A stretch of DNA of 64,000 nt from Thermococcus siculi (GCF_002214505.1 NZ_CP015103.1:310001-374000), one strand, 5' to 3'. Shown: positions 18,673-27,189, numbered from the stretch's first letter. Numbers and translations: made by a program. The notes: generated by a model from the letters alone, not told the origin.

Positions 18673-19800
18673 TCACTCGATTTCCTCGAACCTCTCCTCG
18701 AGCCTCTTGAGGACGCCCGGAAGGGTCGTGTACTCCATATCCTCGAGCGGGAGCCTGTGCGGCTCGAAGGGGCCGTGCCTGCGCATGTACTCGGCGATCT
18801 CGACGGCTTTCTGCCTCGCACCGTCGAAGGCGGGGTCGTCGAAGAGATCAACCGGGCCGACGAGCTTTCCTTCTGGGCTGATCTGCCAGCCGAGGGCGAC
18901 GACCCTTGGAGGACCGTCGAACCTGGTCGGGTTGGCCTGGTGCATCGGGACGGGCATTATCGGGCCGTTGTGTGAACCCCTCATCCAGCCGCTGACGAGG
19001 TGCGGGAAGGCGAAGGGTTCGAGCACTTCACCGAGGGCCGGAAGGCCGCTCTGGGCGCGGACTATCGCAACGGGATCGTCCTTTCCGACGTACTCGCCGG
19101 CTATCTCGTAGAGCTTCTCGGTGCTGACTACTGCCACCGGCTCGTCCTTGGCTATCTTGTGGCCCTCCTTCGGAAAAACGCGCTTGATGACGTACCTGCT
19201 CTTGGCGCCGATGAGCGCGAGGAGGTCGTAGACTTCCTCCGGGGTGTTGAGGATGACGCGCTTGTGCTTGAGGATGTCCCAGACCTCAAAGCGGAAGCCC
19301 ATGTGCATGTTCGGGTCGATGACGAGGCCTGCGGTGTTGAAGGGATCCGCGAACATCCTGAATATCGGGAGGTTGAAGGCTCCCGGCTCTGTCTTGTCCA
19401 TGTGGAAGGTAACTATCGGCTCGCTCTTCCTGAGGGTTATCTCCATCTCGGCTATTCCCGGACCCATTCCCCTTATGTTGCCGCTGAAGGCATCCTTGAG
19501 GAGGTCCTGGCCGGCGCCATAGAGGCCAAGCTCCTTGGCGACCTTCGTGGCCTCCTCGAAGGCCTTCCATGCCAGACCGTGTATCTCTGAGCTGTCAACA
19601 CCCTTCCTGTGGGTCATGATGAGCTGAAGGTCATCGCCGCAGGTGGCGACGTAGAAGTCGATGAGGGTTCCGTCCTCAACGGCCTTCGAAAGAACTTCCT
19701 CGGCGGTCTCAACGAGCTGCGGGTGAACCCTTGAATGTCCCGGCCAGCCGCCGATGTCCGCCTTGATAACGCTGATAGTAATCTTCTCTCCGACTGCCAT
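18673..19800 (-). CDS. fbp: fructose-1,6-bisphosphatase, archaeal (class V)
   Basis: This 375-residue enzyme of gluconeogenesis turns fructose-1,6-bisphosphate into fructose-6-phosphate. In many archaea the family also shows FBP aldolase activity. The N-terminus ISVIKADIGGWPGHSR, ATCGDDLQL and HMDKTEPGAFN supply acidic metal ligands and are highly typical. The length fits the Thermococcus enzyme. ATG 19800 has GGTGGTTGCC just upstream. A TGM-like site sits immediately upstream of the TATA box, the position where Tgr activates gluconeogenic genes. Confidence 0.95.
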   Translation of the reverse strand: MAVGEKITISVIKADIGGWPGHSRVHPQLVETAEEVLSKAVEDGTLIDFYVATCGDDLQLIMTHRKGVDSSEIHGLAWKAFEEATKVAKELGLYGAGQDLLKDAFSGNIRGMGPGIAEMEITLRKSEPIVTFHMDKTEPGAFNLPIFRMFADPFNTAGLVIDPNMHMGFRFEVWDILKHKRVILNTPEEVYDLLALIGAKSRYVIKRVFPKEGHKIAKDEPVAVVSTEKLYEIAGEYVGKDDPVAIVRAQSGLPALGEVLEPFAFPHLVSGWMRGSHNGPIMPVPMHQANPTRFDGPPRVVALGWQISPEGKLVGPVDLFDDPAFDGARQKAVEIAEYMRRHGPFEPHRLPLEDMEYTTLPGVLKRLEERFEEIE

Positions 19801-19847
19801 GGCAACCACCGGTAACTTTAACCACTTTTATGCTTATAAAACGTTAA

Positions 19848-19864
19848 TATCACCGTCGATGATA
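19848..19864 (-). promoter_or_regulatory. TGM-like Tgr operator, activator position, upstream of fbp
   Basis: The minus strand reads TATCAT-CGACG-GTGATA, one mismatch from TATCAC-N5-GTGATA. The TATA-like TTTTATAAG (about 19834-19843) follows within roughly 5-8 bases, so the site is upstream of BRE/TATA. In T. kodakarensis this arrangement marks genes that Tgr activates during gluconeogenic growth. Confidence 0.85.
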
Positions 19865-19919
19865 CACAAAAAGGCGTCAAAATTCGGAGCCTCTAACGGG
19901 GAAATAGAGAGAAAAGACC

Positions 19920-20156
19920 TCACTCGCAGATGTCGGTCCAGCCAAACTCCTCCTTTGCCACTTTGATGAGGTTTTTGAGTTCCTCCTTCTTGATGTTGAC
20001 GCTGGAGCTGGCCCCGACGAGTGCTATGATGCCGTGAACCTCCTCCTGAACCTGGATCACGTTCTCATCGACCTTGACGACCCGGAGCTCCCTCTTTGCC
20101 GTCTCTCCTTCACCTATCTTGAACTTGTCCTTTCCGAGAAGAATTGGCTCCTCCAT
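19920..20156 (-). CDS. small conserved protein, unknown
   Basis: This 78-residue protein starts MEEPILLGKDKFKIGEGETA. It appears to be a compact alpha/beta protein without signal peptide or membrane segment. ATG 20156 follows GAGGTGGTGGT. A TATA-like TTTTATTAAC lies near 20190-20200, divergent from the tRNA-Trp promoter. I do not recognise a named domain. The short, well-placed gene with a good ribosome site is likely real. Confidence 0.65.
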   Translation of the reverse strand: MEEPILLGKDKFKIGEGETAKRELRVVKVDENVIQVQEEVHGIIALVGASSSVNIKKEELKNLIKVAKEEFGWTDICE

Positions 20157-20216
20157 GACCACCACCTCAAAATATTTTTGTAAGTCAAAGTTAATAAAAC
20201 TTCCGCCAATCATAAA

Positions 20217-20226
20217 GCTTATAAAC
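20217..20226 (+). promoter_or_regulatory. TATA box of tRNA-Trp
   Basis: GCTTATAAAC lies about 30 bases before the tRNA 5' end at 20253, so the transcript would have a short leader of a few bases. Confidence 0.65.
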
Positions 20227-20252
20227 CTCGCACCGCTAAGCTAAAGCCGGAT

Positions 20253-20392
20253 GGGGGCGTGGTGTAGCCTGGTCCATCATCGCGGGCTCCAGAGGTATGA
20301 GGACTTGCGGGTTTGCTGATTGGGGATGAGCCTTTGGAGCTCTGACCCGGAGAAACCCGCGGACCGGGGTTCAAATCCCCGCGCCCCCACCA
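20253..20392 (+). tRNA. tRNA-Trp (CCA) with box C/D-type intron
   Basis: The acceptor stem GGGGGCG pairs with CGCCCCC, followed by A73 and an encoded CCA. The anticodon stem GCGGG/CCCGC and loop CT-CCA-GA give anticodon CCA at 20289-20291. An intron of about 62 bases (about 20293-20354) splits the loop after position 37. It contains a C-like box (ATGAGGA), an internal CTGA, a C'-like GGATGAG and a terminal CTGA before the exon. In related Thermococcales and other Euryarchaeota the tRNA-Trp intron is a box C/D guide RNA that directs 2'-O-methylation of positions 34 and 39 of the same tRNA. Confidence 0.93.
20293..20354 (+). ncRNA. tRNA-Trp intron acting as box C/D guide RNA
   Basis: The intron between anticodon-loop halves carries ordered C, D', C' and D-like boxes: ATGAGGA, CTGA, GGATGAG, CTGA. 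Exact splice points assume the usual position 37/38 junction. The guide role is known from other Euryarchaeota and inferred here. Confidence 0.7.
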
Positions 20393-20492
20393 TAGAAACT
20401 TTTGCCAGGCAAAAGTTTCATCAAAGATGGAATGTCCCTCTAAAAGTGCTTGGTTTCTAGGATTCTCTTATTCAATTAGCAAAATTTCAACA

Positions 20493-20540
20493 GGTTTGCT
20501 CGCAGTATAACGCCCGAAGGGCGTTAAAAAGAAGAAAACC
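20493..20540 (+). repeat. structured palindromic repeat unit, copy A
   Basis: Outer arms GGTTT/AAACC enclose an inner 8-bp stem TAACGCCC-GAA-GGGCGTTA. It is close to the inverted unit at 57509-57559 along its whole length. Confidence 0.75.
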
Positions 20541-20790
20541 AGTGTTTTTTGCAGGATTATTAAGAGAATCTTGCAATATCGAGCAAATTCCTGAGGACAT
20601 TCGAACTTTTGGTGAAGCTTTTTCCAAAAGCTTCCTGCGCGACGTTGAAGCGGAGCTTCAACGCACGGGACGGTAGTCCCGTTGAGTTTGATCAAGGCTC
20701 GTGGTTCCTTTTAGAATCGCCTTTCTATGTGGATTTTCACGATATACGAGCTACAAGTTAGTGAATTCCTTAACTTCAGCCTTCTAAAGG

Positions 20791-20837
20791 GAGTTTCTCC
20801 CCTTGACGCCCTTCGGGCGTAGATTACAAAGAAACTC
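20791..20837 (-). repeat. structured palindromic repeat unit, copy C
   Basis: Outer arms GAGTTTC/GAAACTC enclose the inner stem ACGCCC-GAA-GGGCGT (minus-strand reading). The arms differ from copies A and B in sequence but still pair, as expected for a conserved fold. Confidence 0.7.
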
Positions 20838-21199
20838 ACGGATAACAAGCCTCAAAAAGTGAATTCACACTCAGAAAGCAATTTCTAAGAAAAATCTCCT
20901 CAAAAACCGCCCACGAACAAGAACCACAAACTTTGATGAAACTTTGCCCAGCAACGTTTCAGCGCTGGCGGAAAAATAGTATGTAATTCTAAAAAACTTC
21001 AGCTTGAAGGGTTTCTACTCTTCAATGGCCAAGCTTAACACGAAGGGCAAGTTTTTGGTCAAGCTTTTTCTAAAAGCTTGCTGGCGAAAAGTTTCATCAA
21101 AGTTGGTAGCTCTATTTAAAATGGTCAAAATTTTGGGTAGTTTTCTCGTTGAATGGTCGTTTTGAACTTGAGAACATTCAAAACTGCCCTGTGAATGCA

Positions 21200-21245
21200 G
21201 TTTATTCCCGAAAAGACGCCCAACGGGCATCAAAGATAGATAAAC
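21200..21245 (-). repeat. structured palindromic repeat unit, copy D
   Basis: Outer arms GTTTAT/ATAAAC enclose the inner stem GATGCCC-GTT-GGGCGTC with one G-T pair (minus-strand reading). This is the most diverged of the four copies. Confidence 0.6.
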
Positions 21246-21438
21246 CCTCCGTTAAATATGTACCCCGGTTAGTTCTCGCTCAAGCAAGTTGGTTCATGAT
21301 TCAAACTCCGCTTGAGGCTGCGCTTTAATGTGAGCTACGAACTTTTGGTGAAGCTTTGCCTTGCAAGTCTCCCCGGTTAACCATTCCCGTCCAAAAAAGG
21401 TTATATAGTTCCAGTCGGGTATAATTCCGGAGATCGAA

Positions 21439-22077
21439 ATGGACAAGACAACTCAGGTTTTGGAGAGGGAAGTATCTTTTGGTTCGTGGGTTAAGCAGGT
21501 GTTCGCATGGCTCTTCGTCGGCCTCCTGCTGGCCTTCTTCGTGGCTTTCAATACGCCACCGGCCTACGGCTGGGCGGGACTCGGGGCGTTCGTAGTGACG
21601 ATTCTGGCCCTCGTTGGAATGTGGAAGGCCAAGGGGACCGGAGGAAAGGCCGTCATGTTCCTGATATTCACAGCGGCCATGGGCTATTCAATAAATTACA
21701 TTGCCTATTACTACGCTGTCGAAGACGTTGTGACGGCGCTCTTCACGACATCGGGGATATTCCTGGGGCTTATAATACTGGCCTTCATCAAACCGGACGC
21801 TTTCAGGAGCAACTCCCTCGGGGCGATCCTCGGCTTCTCGCTCCTAGGCATAATCTTCATGGAGATCTTCGCCATAATCTTCGGCTGGGGAAGCGTCTTC
21901 AGCGTCACGAACTGGATCGTTGTCCTCATATTCATGGGCTACACCCTCTGGGATACTGCGAAGCTAAAAGAGCGGTACGAAGCCGGCCAGAGCCCGATCT
22001 ACTCGGCCGCAGCATTCTTCCTGGACTTCATAAACCTGTTCGTCAGGATACTGATAATAAGCAAGGGGAGGGAGTAA
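21439..22077 (+). CDS. Bax inhibitor-1/YccA family membrane protein
   Basis: This 212-residue protein has a cytoplasmic N-terminus and about seven membrane helices. It ends with the family hallmark SAAAFFLDFINLFVRILII, where the 'LDFINLF' helix is typical of Bax inhibitor-1/YccA-like (UPF0005) proteins, some of which are pH-gated calcium leak channels. A TATA-like GGTTATATAG lies near 21400-21410 and a GGAGAT site precedes the ATG. It is monocistronic and follows the repeat-rich gap. Confidence 0.8.
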   Translation: MDKTTQVLEREVSFGSWVKQVFAWLFVGLLLAFFVAFNTPPAYGWAGLGAFVVTILALVGMWKAKGTGGKAVMFLIFTAAMGYSINYIAYYYAVEDVVTALFTTSGIFLGLIILAFIKPDAFRSNSLGAILGFSLLGIIFMEIFAIIFGWGSVFSVTNWIVVLIFMGYTLWDTAKLKERYEAGQSPIYSAAAFFLDFINLFVRILIISKGRE

Positions 22078-22119
22078 ATCCCCTTTCACTTTTTGGGCGT
22101 TTAAATGAAAAAGAGGGTG

Positions 22120-22545
22120 TCACTTCAGCTTCTCGAGAATTATCGCGGGGCAGACCTTGGTGACGCCGTCTATCGAGCCGATTTTGTTGGAGATTATGTC
22201 GGAGAGATCCTCCCCGTCCTTGGCCCAGACCTCGGCCATTATCATGTGGTCGCCGCTGGTGAGGTAAACGCTCCTCACGAACTCAAGCTCCTTGAGCTTG
22301 CTGGCGACTTCGAATATCTTCTCAGGGAGGGTGTCCACCCCGGTCAGGCTGACGAGGTTGTAACCGAGCTTCGAAGGGTCGACGACAACCGTGTACTGCC
22401 TTATAACGCCGGCCTCCTCGAGGGCCTTCACGCGCTTCCTCACTGCGGTCTCACTTATGCCAAGGACCTTGGCTATCTCCGTAAACGGAGTGCGCGCGTC
22501 CTTGGTGAGCATCTCGATTATGATCCTGTCCCTTTCATCAAGCAT
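22120..22545 (-). CDS. lrpA: Lrp/AsnC-type transcription regulator LrpA
   Basis: This 141-residue protein has an N-terminal helix-turn-helix (about 19-39, [20 protein letters not shown]) and a C-terminal RAM/Lrp ligand and oligomer domain ending AIILEKLK. From memory it matches P. furiosus LrpA in length and throughout, and that protein represses its own gene. ATG 22545 follows GAGGTGATAGA, and a TATA-like CTTAATATAC lies about 35 bases upstream. The target set here cannot be read from sequence. Confidence 0.9.
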   Translation of the reverse strand: MLDERDRIIIEMLTKDARTPFTEIAKVLGISETAVRKRVKALEEAGVIRQYTVVVDPSKLGYNLVSLTGVDTLPEKIFEVASKLKELEFVRSVYLTSGDHMIMAEVWAKDGEDLSDIISNKIGSIDGVTKVCPAIILEKLK

Positions 22546-22614
22546 TTTCTATCACCTCTACTTCAACGTATGCGGACTTAGTATATTAAGTTTTTGAACC
22601 AGCCGGTTCTAAAG

Positions 22615-23868
22615 TTAAACCTTGAGTTTCAGTTTGACAACCGTCTCCACGTGCGGCGTGTGAGGAAACATATCGATTCCAAGGGCCTCCTCCACGGAGT
22701 ATTTCTCCGAGAGGGCGGCGAGGTTTTCCGCGAGGGTCTTTGGATTGCAGGAGACGTAAACGATGCTCCGTGGTTCGTCTTTTAAGATTTTCCGAATCAG
22801 TTTGGGGTGAAGACCCGCCCTGGGTGGGTCAAGGATGACCGTGTCGTATTTTGCAAGGTCTTCGACGTCCCTGTCCTCCCCGACCGCGAAAACCGCCTCA
22901 ACGCCGTTCAGCTCAACGTTCCTCCTGGCCATCTCAACCGCGAAGGGATTCGCCTCAATGCCCTCAACATCAAAGCCACGCTTGGCCAGGTATATGCCAA
23001 AGGTTCCAACTCCAGAGTATAGATCGAGGACTTTTTCACCCTCGACCATCCCGGCGACTTCCCTCACGAGGGTTACGGCCCCGTAGCTGTTCGTCTGGAA
23101 GAAGCTGTTGGGGTGGATTAGGTAGGTAACGTCGTCCAGCCTCTCCCTTATGAACTCCCCCTTCCAGAACCTCTCAACGTCGCCGTAGGAGACGTCGCTC
23201 TTGGTCCGATTGACGCTCCAGTATATCGAATCGGCGTAGTCGAAGTAGTTCGGGAAATCCTCGGGAAGGTCCCCCTCGACGGTAACGAGGTTCACCATCA
23301 GCTCGCCGGTGAACTTGCCCTCGCGCATGACGATGTACCTCAGAAAGCCCCCGTTCTTCCTTATATCGTAGAGGCTCAGCCCGTGGTCCTCTATGAACTC
23401 CCTGAGGGAGGAGAGAACCTTCCTGCTCGTTTTTCCAAAGACTGGGCACTCCTCGATGTCAACCGCGTCCCACCAGGTGCCCCTCCTCCTGAAGCCGATG
23501 CCGTTCGTCGAAATGACAACATCTATCCTGTTTCTATGACCATAGATCACGTTGGAAGGAATAACTTCGACGTCTATCCCGAGAATAGTGGATAGTTTCT
23601 CGGCCTTGAACTCAACCTGCCTCTCGTAGGGTAGATGCTGGAGCAGGCAGCCACCGCAGATACCGAAGTGAGGACATCCCGGCTCGATTCTATCCGGAGA
23701 AGGCTCCACGACCTCGAAATCGGTGGCTATTAGCCTGCGCTTTCTTTTCCGCCATTTTCTAACCTCTACGACGTCGCCTGGAGCGGTGAACGGAACGTGT
23801 ACCTCCCTCTTTCCGGCCCTCACCACCCCAAGGCCCTCAAGGTCGAGTCTCTCGACGATCCCCCTCAT
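22615..23868 (-). CDS. RNA (uracil-5-)-methyltransferase, TrmU54/RlmD type
   Basis: This 417-residue SAM-dependent enzyme makes 5-methyluridine in RNA. It has an N-terminal TRAM-like RNA-binding domain (about 1-55). The cysteines C65, C71, C74 and about C145 are the four expected ligands of a 4Fe-4S cluster. A Rossmann methylase core (VLDLYSGVGTFG) follows, with DPPRAG and the catalytic Cys in VSCNPKTLA. Pyrococcus has two such paralogues: one acts at tRNA U54, the other on 23S rRNA. Which this is needs alignment. Confidence 0.88.
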   Translation of the reverse strand: MRGIVERLDLEGLGVVRAGKREVHVPFTAPGDVVEVRKWRKRKRRLIATDFEVVEPSPDRIEPGCPHFGICGGCLLQHLPYERQVEFKAEKLSTILGIDVEVIPSNVIYGHRNRIDVVISTNGIGFRRRGTWWDAVDIEECPVFGKTSRKVLSSLREFIEDHGLSLYDIRKNGGFLRYIVMREGKFTGELMVNLVTVEGDLPEDFPNYFDYADSIYWSVNRTKSDVSYGDVERFWKGEFIRERLDDVTYLIHPNSFFQTNSYGAVTLVREVAGMVEGEKVLDLYSGVGTFGIYLAKRGFDVEGIEANPFAVEMARRNVELNGVEAVFAVGEDRDVEDLAKYDTVILDPPRAGLHPKLIRKILKDEPRSIVYVSCNPKTLAENLAALSEKYSVEEALGIDMFPHTPHVETVVKLKLKV

Positions 23869-23977
23869 GGTTCGGCAGTTCAGTTTTTGCCTTATAAACC
23901 TGCCCTTGGAAGGGTGCCAAAGATGTCCACGGAAGGTTTATTTAGTTCGCCAACGTAACTAGTATCGGTGCCGCTTG

Positions 23978-24193
23978 ATGTTCGGCAGGCGTAAGGACAT
24001 CGTGTATAAAACGCTGGTCACCAAAAAGAGGGCCGTCGCCCTCCAGAAGCTGAGTGCCGAACTCGAAACACCCGCGCCCGCGGTCTTCAAAACGGTTAAA
24101 GAGCTTGAATCCGACGGTTTGGTTGAGGTCTTCTACGGCCAGGACAAAGCCGCCATAATGGTGCGCGCCAAGACGATAGGGGACTACATCTGA
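23978..24193 (+). CDS. small winged-helix-like protein
   Basis: This 71-residue protein starts MFGRRKDIVYKTL. The pattern ALQKLSAELETPAPAVFKTVKELESDGLVEV followed by a beta-hairpin looks like a short winged helix-turn-helix. It precedes the MinD-like ATPase by 51 bp on the same strand and may be its partner or regulator; this is inference. ATG 23978 is chosen over TTG 23975. A TATA-like GGTTTATTTAG lies about 40 bases upstream. Confidence 0.65.
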   Translation: MFGRRKDIVYKTLVTKKRAVALQKLSAELETPAPAVFKTVKELESDGLVEVFYGQDKAAIMVRAKTIGDYI

Positions 24194-24244
24194 TCCTCTC
24201 AATAATTTTTCTTGAATCATAAACGATCACAGGAGGCGTAGTCT

Positions 24245-25078
24245 ATGGTAGCAGTGGTTATCACAGGGAGGGGTGGTGCCGGAAAGACCACGATGACAGC
24301 CAATCTGGGGGCGTACTTCGCGAAGAGCGGCTACCGCTCGCTGGTCATAGACGGCGATCTATATCTCCCGAAGCTGGCCTTCCACTTCGGAATATACACC
24401 CCTCAGTACAACATCCACACCCTCCTGAAGAACCCGGACATGAGGGTCGTCCAGGCGGTCTACCACGACCCAAGAACCGGCGTCGACGTCCTGCCGGGCA
24501 GTTCAAAGCTTTCGGATGTTATAAACCTGGATCAGAGACGGCTGAGGGATATAGTCAGGGAGATACAGACCCGCTACAACATCACGATAATAGACTCACC
24601 CGTTGGGATACCCTTCGACACGATATCGACCTTCCGCCTGGCCCAGTACCAGCTCATCATCGTCGAGATAGAGCGCTGTCCGATCCACTCAGTCCACAGG
24701 ATGATAGAGAACGAGGTCATCAAGCTGAAGTCCATAGGGGACGCGTACGGCCTCAAGGTGGGCGTGATACTCAACAAGGTGAGGGAGTCCTCCGAGAATG
24801 TGAGGGACATAGTGGACTTTCTCGAGTACAGCATTGAGGTTCCGGTCGTTGGGGTTGTTCCCTTCGACCGCAGGGTTCCCGAGGCAACGAACTACGGACG
24901 GCCCGTTATCGACTACGCCCCCAGAACAAAGGCCTCAAAGGCCATATCCGAGGCGGGGGGCATACTGGACGAGTGGGTGTTCGGGAAGAAGGAGAGGAAG
25001 GGGCCGCTGGCCAGGCTCTACGAGGCGCTGCTTTCACTCCTCCACAGAACGAGCGTTCCTTCTCTCAAAAAGCTCTGA
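24245..25078 (+). CDS. MinD/ParA-family ATPase
   Basis: This 277-residue P-loop ATPase has a deviant Walker [10 protein letters not shown] (8-16), where the signature lysine of the usual GKGG is an arginine (R9). Switch motifs [11 protein letters not shown] and IIDSPVG are present. The C-terminus ([14 protein letters not shown]) could form an amphipathic membrane-targeting helix. Many archaea carry several MinD homologues for positioning of motility or other surface structures; the role here is not known. The last 45 bases overlap the convergent pyrE 3' end. Confidence 0.82.
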   Translation: MVAVVITGRGGAGKTTMTANLGAYFAKSGYRSLVIDGDLYLPKLAFHFGIYTPQYNIHTLLKNPDMRVVQAVYHDPRTGVDVLPGSSKLSDVINLDQRRLRDIVREIQTRYNITIIDSPVGIPFDTISTFRLAQYQLIIVEIERCPIHSVHRMIENEVIKLKSIGDAYGLKVGVILNKVRESSENVRDIVDFLEYSIEVPVVGVVPFDRRVPEATNYGRPVIDYAPRTKASKAISEAGGILDEWVFGKKERKGPLARLYEALLSLLHRTSVPSLKKL

Positions 25079-25594
25079 GACCCTGACCAGCGGGATGAAA
25101 GTGTAGCGCTCCCCAATTCTCTCCCCGGCTCCCTCCTCCCTGTCCACAACCACGCTTATCGCCGCTATCTCCGCCCCAAGTTTCTCAAGAACCTCCGCCG
25201 CCCTGAGGACGCTCCCGCCGGTTGTGGTGACGTCCTCGACCAGGAAAACCCTGTCCCCCGGCTTCACCTCACCCTCGATCTGGCTCCCGGTTCCGTGTCC
25301 CTTGGGTTTCTTCCTGACTATAACCAGGGGCCTGTCAGTTTCGATGGACAGGGCCGTGGCTATCGGAACTGCACCCAGCTCCGGACCGGCCACGCGGTCA
25401 AACTCTATCCCCGCCCTCTCGGCCTCTTCGGCCATCAGCCTCGCGATGAGCCTCAAGGCCCCTGGATTCGTGCTCAGCTTCTTGACGTTTATGTAGTAAT
25501 CGCTCTCCTTCCCGGAGGTCAGCACGAAGCGCCCGAAGAGGATCGCGTTCTCTGAGAAGAAGGCCCGGATCAACTCGTCCTTCAAACCCGCCAT
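25034..25594 (-). CDS. pyrE: orotate phosphoribosyltransferase
   Basis: This 186-residue type I PRTase makes OMP from orotate and PRPP in de novo pyrimidine synthesis. The PRPP loop [14 protein letters not shown] and the catalytic lysine/histidine loop [11 protein letters not shown] are clear. I start at MAGLKDELI (25594), with GGGGTG upstream and a TATA-like TTTTTAAAG near 25650. The longer frame would include that promoter. It overlaps the minD-like gene tail to tail. Confidence 0.92.
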   Translation of the reverse strand: MAGLKDELIRAFFSENAILFGRFVLTSGKESDYYINVKKLSTNPGALRLIARLMAEEAERAGIEFDRVAGPELGAVPIATALSIETDRPLVIVRKKPKGHGTGSQIEGEVKPGDRVFLVEDVTTTGGSVLRAAEVLEKLGAEIAAISVVVDREEGAGERIGERYTFIPLVRVSELFERRNARSVEE

Positions 25595-25700
25595 CTTAAA
25601 CACCCCAATGTCAATTGACCTGAACTCAACACGCTGATTGGACACGGACTTTAAAAACGTTGATGGTAACTTTAATAAAGAGTAATGATGAACTCGACAC

Positions 25701-26420
25701 ATGCCAACGCCGGAAAGAGTCATAGATTATTACTTCAGCATCATAGCCGTCCTTGGAACCCTGGTCGTTTTTCTGAGTGTCAAGTACACGCTCCGGAGGT
25801 GGCGCTCCTTCCCGGAAACGGGCTGGAAGGTCAGGGCGCTCTCCATGGGGATCTTGGGCCTCGTGCTGGCATCGCTGGTCGAACTGCCTGCGATGCTCCT
25901 CAGGGCCTGGGTCGCGCTGGCATTCGTTGCGGGGCTGGCCGAGGAATCCGTGAAGCTCATTCCCCTGAAGTTCTTCGAGAACCTCGACGGCTGGGCCAGA
26001 TGGAAGCTCGTGGTGGGGACGGGCCTCTTCCTGGGTCTCATCGAGGGAATCTTCTACACCGCAGGGATATTCGTCCTCGGGCAGCCGGCCTACCTCGTGG
26101 TGGTCAGGCTCGTCCTCATAGGACTTCACACAATATGGGCGGCCGTATCGGTCGGCTTTCTGCTCGGAGAAACCGGGGTTAAACGGTTCTACGGACTGGC
26201 CTTCTCCGTTATAGCCCACGCCCTCTACGACCTGCCATCGCTGGCGGCCATCCAGGGCTATTCCGGAGACACAGTAGCATACCTGGCGGGACTATCCACC
26301 GTATTCCTCCTAGTTACGCCCCTGATGGCGAAGAAGGCGACGGAAGTTGCCTCGGCACTCTTCTCTCCACAGGATGAGGCGAACGCCCCCGCTATGTCCA
26401 CTCCAGAGGAAAAGTTTTAA
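25701..26420 (+). CDS. PrsW-family intramembrane protease, copy 1
   Basis: This 239-residue multi-helix membrane protein has the PrsW (CAAX-protease/glutamic-type) pattern: E81-E82 in [10 protein letters not shown]115 in GLIEGIFY, H143 and H173 in AHALYDLP. In Bacillus, PrsW cuts an anti-sigma factor; archaeal substrates are unknown. The C-terminal tail is soluble. A paralogue follows 32 bp downstream, but a TATA-like TTTTAAAATA between them suggests it also has its own promoter. Confidence 0.82.
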   Translation: MPTPERVIDYYFSIIAVLGTLVVFLSVKYTLRRWRSFPETGWKVRALSMGILGLVLASLVELPAMLLRAWVALAFVAGLAEESVKLIPLKFFENLDGWARWKLVVGTGLFLGLIEGIFYTAGIFVLGQPAYLVVVRLVLIGLHTIWAAVSVGFLLGETGVKRFYGLAFSVIAHALYDLPSLAAIQGYSGDTVAYLAGLSTVFLLVTPLMAKKATEVASALFSPQDEANAPAMSTPEEKF

Positions 26421-26452
26421 AATACTATTGTGCCAAGTTAGTCGGTGGTCCC

Positions 26453-27187
26453 ATGATAGAGGTAATAGTGCTCGTGCTCTACAGCATCATGGTGCTCGTT
26501 GTAGGTGTGAAACTCTACTTCCGCGCTGACTGGTGGTTAGTCAAGGTAGACAGAGTCCTGCCGGAGGTCAGTACGGGGAAAGCGGCAGTCTACGCCATTC
26601 TGATCATGCTCATAGCGGGTGTTCTCGAGGTTGCCGTGATGTACGTCCTCCAGGAATTTCAGCTTCTCCTGGCCCTAGCATTCCCGTTGGTGGTGGGTTT
26701 AATCGAAGAGGGGGCAAAGCTCCTCCCGTACTTCCTCAAGAAGGGGGACGTGCTCCGCCGTTGGAGGCTTACCTTCAAGGTGGCCCTGGTATTCGCCATC
26801 GCAGAGGCCGTCCTGTACGGAATTGCACTTTTGGCCTCGGGAAACCTGCTGGGTGCACTCTTGAGGATAATAGTCGTCATGTTTCACGTCGCATTCACCT
26901 CCATAGCCCTGGCCTCGGCCCTCGGGGGTTCTCCAGTAAAGGGGTATCTGAAGGCTTCTATCCTTCACGGACTCTACGATGCCCCCATCTTCAGTGTTCT
27001 CGCGGAGAACAATTCACTGTCGGTTCTGATGTCACTGCTGGGTTTTGGAGCAATGGTTTACACATACATCCATATCAATGACGCCTTTGAAATCGTTCAC
27101 ACAATAGGTGAAAGGGCAGTAGAGGAGAGGAAAAAAGAAGCCAGAAGATTCTGGGAGGAGAAAGGGATAGAACTCACGTGGGGCTGA
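26453..27187 (+). CDS. PrsW-family intramembrane protease, copy 2
   Basis: This 244-residue paralogue keeps E85-E86 (GLIEEGAKLLP), E118 (FAIAEAVLYG), H145 and H172 (ILHGLYDAPIF) at the same spacing as copy 1, so both look catalytically intact. The ends differ: this copy has a longer, charged C-terminal helix (ERAVEERKKEARRFWEE). The gene ends 2 bp from the convergent ligase stop. ATG 26453 follows GGTGGTCCC. Confidence 0.82.
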   Translation: MIEVIVLVLYSIMVLVVGVKLYFRADWWLVKVDRVLPEVSTGKAAVYAILIMLIAGVLEVAVMYVLQEFQLLLALAFPLVVGLIEEGAKLLPYFLKKGDVLRRWRLTFKVALVFAIAEAVLYGIALLASGNLLGALLRIIVVMFHVAFTSIALASALGGSPVKGYLKASILHGLYDAPIFSVLAENNSLSVLMSLLGFGAMVYTYIHINDAFEIVHTIGERAVEERKKEARRFWEEKGIELTWG

Positions 27188-27189
27188 AG

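Larger units (their letters stand above)
20393..21400. repeat. gene-free repeat region with palindromes behind tRNA-Trp
   Basis: I find no credible gene in about 1 kb. The DNA is AT-rich and full of short repeats. An 11-bp-stem near-palindrome (20396-20418) sits right behind the tRNA. A 20-bp sequence occurs at both 20602-20621 and 21338-21357. AAAAGTTTCATCAAAG occurs at 20411-20426 and 21087-21102, and inverted with one change at 20931-20946. GC hairpins with three- or four-base loops lie at 20643-20663 and 20665-20682. Three copies of a 46-48 bp structured unit are listed separately. Confidence 0.75.

Noticed and set aside
20493-20540. H/ACA guide RNA for the structured repeat
   Set aside because: The fold has an internal loop between two stems, but there is no K-turn in the upper stem and no ACA box at the needed distance.
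20468-21233. Two short open frames (75 and 72 codons) in the gap behind tRNA-Trp
   Set aside because: They run through the palindromic repeats and lack good ribosome sites, and their products have no coherent pattern; treated as non-coding repeat DNA.
20393-21438. CRISPR array
   Set aside because: The repeats are irregular in spacing, vary in sequence and orientation, and no regular spacer pattern exists here or elsewhere in the window.
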